Shown here: piece by piece, positions 56,956 through 64,000 of the stretch
Numbering within the stretch: position 1 is the first letter of the stretch
How the letters are laid out: every line of letters begins with the position of its first letter
NCBI GenBank assembly: GCA_036346375.1
Contig: CM070514.1
Coordinates: 16,768,463-16,832,462 of the forward strand
Origin: Guadua angustifolia
Taxonomy: Eukaryota > Streptophyta > Magnoliopsida > Poales > Poaceae
Length of the DNA stretch: 64,000 nucleotides
Direction: 5' to 3'
The notes under the pieces: generated by a model
The model's input: only the letters and a program-made list of their open reading frames with translations
Database searches by the model: none
What the model was told of the DNA's origin: nothing
Translations under genes and position numbers: made by a program

Positions 56956-57017
56956 GGTCTAACGCCTTATGAGTTTGTTGAGGGCATGAAAAAGAAGGGA
57001 ATTCGTGTCCCTCGGAA
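56956..57017 (+). other. Exon-like fragment, unknown gene
   Basis: A good acceptor (ATTATTTGTAG) precedes a frame reading LTPYEFVEGMKKKGIRVPRK and a stop at about 57017. It looks like the last exon of some gene. I do not recognise it. It is not part of a kinase. Confidence 0.35.
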
Positions 57018-57060
57018 ATAAGTCTGTCTCCTAATTTTCTTCTTCTTAATCTGATGCTAG

Positions 57061-57684
57061 GTATGTTGCACCCGAATATGCGAATAGTGGGATGCTAAAT
57101 GAAAAGAGTGATATTTACAGTTTTGGAGTTGTGTTGTTGGAATCTGTGACAGCTAGGGATCCAGTTGATTACAGTAAGCCTGCAGATGAGGTAGAGCCTT
57201 TCCAATTTCAGGCAATTGGTGTAGACCACACTCTGTTGGTCCTTACAACTCTTTTCTCTGTTGTTACAGGTGAATCTTGTAGATTGGATTAAAATGATGG
57301 TTACCAATAAGAGGGCAGAGGAGGTAGTGGATCCAAACCTCGAGATTAAACCACCTAAACGTGCCCTTAAGCGGGCTATCTTGGTTGGCCTGAAGTGTGT
57401 TGATCCTGATGCTGAGAAGAGGCCAAAGATGAGCCATGTCGTCCAAATGCTTGAAAAAGTTCAGAATGCATATCAAGTACTTCTTCAATCCTTGTTCTCT
57501 GTTCTTTCATCTAGTAGACACAAATTAGTATCTTTCTTGGAGCTTTTATTTTTACAACATAAGTATAACTAACCGTGCTTCCTTTTGTTAATGAAAGGAT
57601 CAGAAAATGCACAGCCAGATGGGAAGCATTGATGTCGAGTCGCAGCAGTCATTAGAGGATATTTCGAACAGTGCTGATGCCTGA
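57061..57684 (+). pseudogene. Last three exons of a receptor-like protein kinase
   Basis: Exon 1 (57061-57190) follows GATGCTAG and reads YVAPEYANSGMLNEKSDIYS, then FGVVLLESVTARDPVDY; this is the activation-segment end (APE) and the DxxSFG helix. Exon 2 (57270-57476), between TTACAG and GTACTT, reads VNLVDWIKMMVTNKRAEEVV, DPNLEIKPPKRALKRA, LKCVDPDAEKRPKMSHVV and QMLE. Exon 3 (57598-57684) reads DQKMHSQMGSIDVESQQSLE and ends in a TGA. All splice sites and frames are intact. The text fits the plant RLK group with a short N-terminal part and a GSMDIES-like tail. The ATP-binding lobe, the HRD loop and DFG are absent upstream, replaced by unrelated DNA, so it is a 3' gene fragment. It lies next to a CACTA end, which suggests capture. 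Confidence 0.85.
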
Positions 57685-57937
57685 GCTCCAATTCTGAACA
57701 AGCACAGAAAATAGGACACCTGAAGTCATTTGATAATAACAGCTCATTTGTTCAATATTAAATACTTTAATAGAGTGAAACAGGTATACAATTTGCAACT
57801 GGAGGCTGTGGCGGCAAAATCAGTTAGGAGCAAGCTGCTCATTTCCCTTCTTTTTCTCCTTTTCGAGAAGTGCTTATGAGTTAGCCTGGGTTATATATTT
57901 TGCAATTACTCAAATCTCTACTCGGATTCGCAGGCAC

Positions 57938-58118
57938 ACCTTTGACCAGAAGAGGCTCAAGCAACCGCTCTACCGTCACCCATGGGAGGATGTCCTTTAC
58001 ATCAAATGGCGCTTTCAAAGAATCTGAAAATTCACCAGCTGAAGCACCGGTATTACCTGGTGAATATGCTGCCATGCCTGCCAATGATGACATGCTTGGA
58101 CAGCTAGGTGGGGATTAG
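57938..58118 (+). other. Exon-like fragment, unknown C-terminus
   Basis: After the acceptor GGATTCGCAG the frame reads TPLTRRGSSNRSTVTHGRMS, FTSNGAFKESENSPAEAPVL and NDDMLGQLGGD, then TAG. It is hydrophilic, with no domain I recognise. Spacing and strand would allow splicing after the kinase exons, but the kinase already has its stop. Confidence 0.35.
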
Positions 58119-58344
58119 GTGGCCCGTTCTGGCAATTGCCATTCTTGCAGCAGTAGTTAGGACAGTGTAGGTTTTCCACATGTGAATAGCTATGTGTAGG
58201 TTTTTCACATGTGCAGTAGCAGGTATTACAGCTATACAAAGTGTGAATTGGTTGTGGCAGCTGTAACAAGTACATTGGTTACAATCGTAAATAAATAATA
58301 TATTATCCTGTGTTTTCATTCAGCTCTCAGCATGTAGATATCGT

Positions 58345-58532
58345 TCTTTGTCTAAAGGTTACAGAATGTAATGTGCTCTCAGTTAACGGTTACAGTAACT
58401 ACTAAAATGTAATGCAATGTAATTTTTCCAGGTTACAGTAACTAAGAGAATTTTTCCAGGTTACAGTAAAGCTCTTTGGTTGCTGAAAACGAAAATAGAA
58501 TGTAATGTGCTCTCAGTTAAAGGTTACAGTAA
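58345..58532 (+). repeat. Direct repeats before element E
   Basis: AGAATGTAATGTGCTCTCAG followed by TTAA.GGTTACAGTAA occurs at about 58362 and 58496. TTTTTCCAGGTTACAGTAA occurs at about 58422 and 58450. So GGTTACAGTAA appears four times in 140 bp, the last copy touching the LTR of element E. Confidence 0.88.
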
Positions 58533-61475
58533 TGTAACGTCCCAAAATTTCAGCTTTTCAATTAATATTATTTTTTTTCTCTCTAATTATGGATTTTATG
58601 ATTTTTCTGAATTTATTTGGATTTTCTGAGATTTATTTGAATTCTTTTGAATTAAAATACTTTATCTTTTGTCAAGAAATAATTATAAAAGAGGTTTGCA
58701 AAATAAAGTTTTTCTGAAAATATTTTATTTAAATCTAGAAGAGCTCAAAGTATTTTTGAGAATTTTATGGGAATTTTTAGAGTATTTTAATGCCTTAAAT
58801 AAATCAAAACAATTAATCGAAATAAATAAAAAAGGAAAACCGGGGTAAATTTGGAATGAACAGTGTTGGGCCTCGGCACATCAGCATCAACCGATCGGTA
58901 GTTTAAGGGATCAAGGCGACTGTTGGATCTTGATCCAACGGCCTTCATCGCGCCAAAACTAAATAGGAAACCCTAAGCCATCGACCGACGGATTCTAATC
59001 AAACGGCTCGTGGTCGTCGTCTTCGATGGAAATAGCGCCGCCGCATCCGAGCCGGATTCTACCGCCGCCGCCTTGAACTTTCCTTCTCGCTGCCTGCCGG
59101 GTATAAATAGGGACCCAAGACCCTCCGATACTCACCTTGAGCCACCGCATATTTTCCCTCACGCCGCTGAAAGCCACCGCGTGCATGCTGCCGTCGCCGA
59201 GTTTCGCTTTGCCGAGTTTACATCGCCGCGGGATTCTCTTCAAGATTCAAGCCGGATTTGAGTTCCTCGGTTCACGGCGCGTCCAATCGCTAACTCAACC
59301 TCGCCGGAAGCCTCGCGCTGGCCGCCTTCACCTTCGTCTTCATCTCCGGTCCTCGGCGCGCTTGACCATCGCCGCTTCGGGAAGTTTCTTGACCGTCGGA
59401 TCCTCAACGAGCGTCCAGATTTAATCCACATCGCCGGTGAGGTGGGTTAATACTTCTTCGACACGTGGCGCCACGTGAAATCGCATCGTGACATGGCGAT
59501 GAGGTGGCGATGCGTGGCTACCGAAGTCGGCCGTCCGTATGTGCACGCCGCACCGACAAATCGGGCCCATCTGTCGAGGACACAAGTCCACGAGACACGT
59601 GTCGGCCAGCGAAAATTCGGAATTTTCTTTATAAAAATAATTCGCTAAATTCGGAATTTCTATTTTCAGGGTATTTTCAGGAATTTCCAAATTTCAAAAC
59701 CTTATAACTTTCGCATACGAACTCGGATTGAGGTGATTCAAATTCCTAAAAATTTGTAAAAAGGAGATCTTTCTAATGGTGGCTTTTATTTGAATTTTTG
59801 AATTTGTTTGCTCTTTGGCTTTGGTTTTTATTTGCTTTTTTCTCTCGATTCGCGTAGACGTTGAATTGTGCGAGGCTTCTGAAGGGGATTTCTCGGCTCA
59901 GGAGTTATTTTCAGACCAAGATCAGGAGCTTAACGAAGGCAAGTTGTGCTTTGATCATGTTGCACCCATAGATTAGATTGCATGCTATTTTGATTTAACT
60001 TATCACTTATTATTTCATGAGTATAATGTTTTCAACTTAAGTTTGGGATTAGCTATCATACCCTTTGAACTATACCCTACCTTGTTGTTTGTATGCCATG
60101 CTTCATTGTCACCTTAAGTTGGTTACTATAGTTGGTTAATAATGAAATCAACATGGATGGTTAGAACGGAATAGAATTGCTTAGCCATGCCACGACATCA
60201 CATGTCCATGGAATAATGATTATTAATCTTGACTAAAGGTATATGGAAGAATGATGTTAATTTGTGTGTCATGTGTGTCGCACAAAGAGATTGAGTTGTT
60301 GTGGCGGTGGAGTCACATAGCGATGTTGATTTGTGAAGAGCACGTGGTGCTAGTAACCAACCGGAGGGTAATCACTTTAGGTTAAAGCAAGTGGAAGGGC
60401 AAGTATGCCAAGGTGGGCTCGATGGGCGGAGGGTATGTGTATGTCTTGCTTTAATCAATCTTAAGGACTTAACCTTGCGAGCCTTTGACTGAGTCAAACT
60501 TGACCCTACGTCTGTTATGGGGCAACCTAGTGACTAATTTGCAAATGCTTAACTTAAGTGCTATCTTGGTGGTGTGAGTCCGGGTATTACGGAGAAACTC
60601 ACATGGCGCAAAAGGGGGCCCTGTTGTGGTGGTTTTAGCCCTTCGTGTTGAAACCTTAGCGGGTGGCATTTGGGTTAAGAGGATGCATTGTAAAGGCTTT
60701 GTTATAATCGTTACTTTGTGTGGTGCATGGTTATATCGTGTGGGTAAAGTGCATAACCTCTGCAGAGTGTACAATCTATTCGGATAGCCGTGCTCACAGT
60801 ATTGAGCAATGCTCGGAATTACAGATCAAGGGTAGTTAATTAAAACTTGTCAACTGTTATGGGATTGCGGGATGCCATGAGGATAATGGAACTTGAGTTA
60901 GGATGGAGAACTTGGGTTTGATTTGAGAAACAATGGAATCTATTTACTTGTTATTATTTGTTTTACTGTCTTTTCAATCTACATATTGCTTATGTTCGAA
61001 AATGCTGCTTTACTGCTTATGAGCCACTTAGCCATTCCTTTGGAATAAGCCTGCATATAGTTATAATAGAATTGCATTCTGTGCACAACTTGTTGAGTAC
61101 GTGTTGGTGTACTCACCCTTGCTTAACAACCAACAACAGTGGAGGAGTCTTCGCTTTGTGCTTGAGGAGGACTTTCGGTGGGCCTTGCGAGTCACTAGGC
61201 CAAGCCTTGTCGATCGCTTTGTGGTGTCTTGATGAGTCACTCGTCTTCTCTGAATTTTTCATGCATTTGTCTTATTTTATCTTAGTCTTGCCCTATGAGG
61301 CCGAATAAATGTAAGTGATCATAAGATCATACACTAGTTACATTAAATAAATGAAGTCTTATTGTTATCATCGTTGTGTATGATGTGATGCTTACCGATG
61401 TTAAGCCGTGTGCACTAGCATTGATCACAGGAATAGTCACGGCATACGGTGGATCCGAATTGGTAAATTCGGGTC
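58533..61475 (+). repeat. 5' LTR of element E, about 2.9 kb
   Basis: It begins TGTAACGTCCC, a common gypsy LTR start, and a PBS-like sequence follows at 61485. TATAAATA at 59102 is the likely promoter box, with GGGACCCAAGACC after it. AATAAATG near 61306 may serve for polyadenylation. The LTR is related to C and D. Its right border (GGGTCA at 61475) is inferred. It holds no coding sequence beyond short ORFs. Confidence 0.7.
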
Positions 61476-61484
61476 ACTCTGAGG

Positions 61485-61495
61485 TGGTATCGAGC
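61485..61495 (+). promoter_or_regulatory. Primer-binding site of element E
   Basis: TGGTATCGAGC equals the initiator tRNA-Met PBS TGGTATCAGAGC with one A missing. Confidence 0.75.
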
Positions 61496-61679
61496 ATACC
61501 GACCGTAGGTCTTGGCCCTAGTTGATAGAGAGTCCAAAGCTATTTTCTAAAAGAAAAACCTAAATTGAATTAGTACAACATCCTTGACTCGTCTTATTCT
61601 CTACTCCTTACCTTTGCTGGAAATTTACCCCAAATTTTTCGAGAGACCATGGAGCATAGTGGACTCATCTATTTCCCTT

Positions 61680-62330
61680 TTGAGTAGATGAGGATGATCC
61701 AAGAGTACGGAGAGCGTGAAGGAGGTTATGCCGCAGAGCTATGGCGCATGATGAGGATGCTCGGAGGCTTGACAGACCGATCTACGAGGAGACCATAGTG
61801 CGTCTTGGGACTTGGCGTTGCTTGGAAGGTTCAGATTACGATCTACGCACGAGCAAGGGCAAGAGGAAATCATACCATTCGCATCATCGTCAGGAGATCT
61901 ACGCCCGAAGCTGGGATTCAGGCGTCAGCATGTTTGGCAATGAGACAACTTGCTCGCACCTACCCCCGTGAGTTGGAAGGCACGGTATTTCGTCATCATC
62001 CACGCCGGGACAACCGCCACGATCGGGAACCAATAAGAGAGGAGAATGCCACTATCACCTACCTAGCCCGGTATGTCATCGCTCAAGAGGACACCCTTGA
62101 TGATATGGCTCGGGCCGTGAAGAGCCCGAGAGGAGGCCGAAGGAGAAGACTCGACACGGGAGGTTCTAGCTCAATCTCTTCAAAAGGTCCGTGAGTTGGA
62201 GGAAGCATTATATGGATCTCGAGCGAGCCGGAGATGGAGCTACACGACCCGGCCCGAGACAGATCCGAGTCGGCCGACGGATCACGAGACTTAGGATTAA
62301 GTTGAGACTCGAATGTTGGGTCGGCGTCCA
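61680..62330 (+). pseudogene. Element E ORF upstream of gag
   Basis: Two or three frames join to one protein-like text: RARARGNHTIRI, MRQLARTYPRELEGTVFRHH, ATITYLARYVIAQEDTLDDM, then in another frame KVRELEEALYGSRASRRWSY and a stop. The tail is predicted coiled coil by its heptad-like Leu/Val pattern. Some long-LTR grass gypsy elements have an extra ORF between PBS and gag; its role is unknown. Frames shift near 61800 and 62170. Confidence 0.55.
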
Positions 62331-62564
62331 TAAAATAGCATTACCAATTATAATAGGCGTTAAGGTTGAGTGTTTAGTTTGGATTTTATTGGTTGTCGAG
62401 TGTGCAGTATGTGTTGCAAAGCTTTTAGGCTTATGTAAGCAACCATACCAAGTTATGCAATAAATTAATAAAGTTGTTTATTTTGGGTTAAACCTATCCG
62501 CCCCGCTTTAGAGATTCTTATATCTCATCTGTGCTACTTCTACTCCCTTCTAACCCCAAAACAG

Positions 62565-63720
62565 ATGGTGAATACTCGTGGGAACAATGGAGCGTCCGGA
62601 AGTGGCCTTCACTTAATGATAACCCCAATGATGGAGCATACATGCCCGGCACCACCAAGAGATATGCGAGAACATGGGAGCTTTTACGGCAAAGACTCGG
62701 TGATCACGCAACAATGATGCGACAAATGCGAACATGGCGTCAAGTCAAAATTGCAGAACGCTGCAAAAGGCAACAATGGGCCACGAACTACTCCAAGTTG
62801 GTGATTTCATGAGGACTCGCCCTCCAGGCATTTTCGTGCAATGTCAATCCGTTAGAGGCGATGACCGGTTGAGAACCATGGAGAAAAAAGCCGCACATCA
62901 CGCAATGTGAGGGTAATGAGAAGGTGTTGTATGCTTCGCACGGTTGGAAGGAACTAGCTGCAGAATGGTGGGAGAACTCTTTACAGCGCATGAAGCCCCC
63001 GCAGAGATCACATGGGAGGAATTTTCAACTGCTTTCGCAAGATATCATGTGCGGAAGGAATGATGGACCTCAAGAAGGAGGAGTTTAGGGCTTTGAAGCA
63101 AGGAGGCGGTCGGTGGTGAGTATCTAAATAAGTTTACTCGGTTAGCACGCTATGCACCGAGGATGTGGCTCTGAGATAAGGCGAGCGATCACGCTTTCTC
63201 AAAGGTTGAACTCGGATGCAGGTGGGATTGATTACCCACACTTTCCCCGACTTTCAGAGTTGGTTAATAAGGCTTTTATCCTTGAGGATAAGCGCAAGGA
63301 GTTGGGAGAAGACCGCAAGCCAGGATGGCTAGTCGGTAGGGCGGCGAATCATCTCGAGTTGAGGATGACGCCTCGGCTTGTTGCGAGATTCACCTCGGTT
63401 GCGAATAGAGCACTGTTATGACACCTCGCCCGCTAGTCAAATTTTCGAGACTCCGGCGCCAATGGGCAATGCAGTTCAGTAATCAACAATCGATGCTAAA
63501 GATGCTTTGCATGCCATGAGCTTGGGCATTTGCCAACAAGTGTCCAAAGAAGGAGGAATCACTCGGTCCGCTTCAACATGAGCAACACCCGGCTAAAACC
63601 CGGTGCGGGAGGAAACCGAGCGCCCGATAACCGGGAGCATCGCCTCAAACAACCGTGGCGCGGAGGATCAACCACATCACTGGCGATGGAGCTCAGGAGG
63701 CAACGGATGTCGTCTTGGGT
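62565..63720 (+). pseudogene. Element E gag
   Basis: The start MVNTRGNNGASGSG at 62565 is typical for this group. After frameshifts the core reads NEKVLYASHGWKELAAEWWE (62915-62975), MKPPAEITWEEFSTAF-like text, KEEFRALKQGG (63075) and YLNKFTRLARYAP (63120-63160), then GGIDYPHFPRLSELVNKAFI and LEDKRKELGEDRK (63210-63320). The zinc knuckle near 63510 reads CFACHELGHL in the correct frame. This is retrotransposon gag (PF03732). Small indels break it at least six times. Confidence 0.85.
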
Positions 63721-64000
63721 AAGTTCCTAGTTAACTTCGACTGCTCTGATTTTATTTGATTACGAGCTTCGCATTCATTCGTTTCTCGGAGTTTTCTTTG
63801 TGAAGAATGGATTTGTTGTCGAAAATCTTAAAAGTGTGCTTTTAGTCCAAACCCCGGATCGAACTTCAATCTAACCTTGGGTGTTTAGGAGTTAAATTGC
63901 TTATGAATGGGATAGAGTTCCTAGCTTAATCTCATCTTGTTAGATACCCAAACCTTAGAAGTCATCTTAGGAATGGATTGGCTAACAAAGCATAAGGTCG
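63715..64000 (+). pseudogene. Element E aspartic protease, partial
   Basis: It reads VLGKFLVNFDCS, then HSFVSRSF near 63770 (the family has DSGASHSFVS; the Asp-Ser-Gly part is lost to a small deletion), FVVENLKS, and finally LDTQTLEVILGMDWLTKHK (about 63935-63996), the conserved LGMDWL end. It runs off the window. Confidence 0.85.

Larger units (their letters stand above)
58533..64000 (+). mobile_element. Element E: Ty3/gypsy retrotransposon, truncated by the window end
   Basis: It shows LTR, PBS, an extra ORF, gag, zinc knuckle and the first half of protease, in order on the plus strand. RT and the rest must lie beyond 64000. The coding parts are frame-shifted. Confidence 0.85.

Noticed and set aside
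56331..56972. 213-codon ORF starting in the TA microsatellite
   Set aside because: The N-terminus is a translated TA repeat and the rest is low-complexity Pro/Arg text without domain support.

Overview
This is nuclear DNA from a grass, most likely Oryza or a close relative. The signs are very long Ty3/gypsy LTRs, CACTA elements with TNP2-type transposases, Tourist- and Stowaway-like MITEs, a Helitron with the usual grass 3' end, spliced plant exons and no bacterial-type operons. Almost all of it is transposable-element sequence. I see no intact single-copy host gene, only exons and fragments of host genes. Identifications come from reading protein motifs and terminal repeats by eye.

Layout. 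1-4310: a decayed CACTA remnant with Transposase_24 and coiled-coil pieces and a subterminal repeat array. 4311 to about 21250: a gypsy LTR (element C) broken by two later insertions. The first is a 14.8-kb CACTA element (4530-19303, TIR CACTACTACAGAAAT, TSD ATA) carrying a decayed TNP2 gene, a decayed Transposase_24/C48-protease gene and a hAT transposase fragment. The second is a solo LTR (20078-20955, TSD CCGTG). 21250-31060: low-copy-looking intergenic DNA with a Tourist-like MITE whose empty site survives in a local duplicate, a Stowaway-like MITE, one spliced FabZ exon, an unknown first-exon-like ORF, a SINE candidate and a foldback.

31100-50850 is a three-level nest. Gypsy LTR D is interrupted by element A, a Tat-lineage gypsy on the minus strand (33376-50182, TSD GGAGG) with gag, protease, RT, RNase H, integrase and an antisense ORF. 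A's own 5' LTR is interrupted by element B (44383-49448, TSD AGGCC). B is a 5.07-kb non-autonomous gypsy with LTRs, PBS, gag, protease and PPT but no RT or integrase. Its protease frame runs into the 3' LTR. B and the solo LTR at 20 kb belong to one family.

50994-52414: a Helitron that captured the N-terminal membrane region of an ABCC (MRP) transporter and landed in an AAT microsatellite. 54316-56140: a gypsy pol fragment with chromodomain and short LTR, joined to a LINE 3' end. 56162-58532: one CACTA end followed by several host exons, including the last three exons of a receptor-like kinase with good splice sites. 58533-64000: the first 5.5 kb of another gypsy (element E, plus strand) with a 2.9-kb LTR, an extra ORF before gag, gag, zinc knuckle and protease; it runs off the window.

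Nearly every TE coding region carries many small frameshifts. Structure (TIRs, TSDs, LTRs) is far better preserved than coding capacity.
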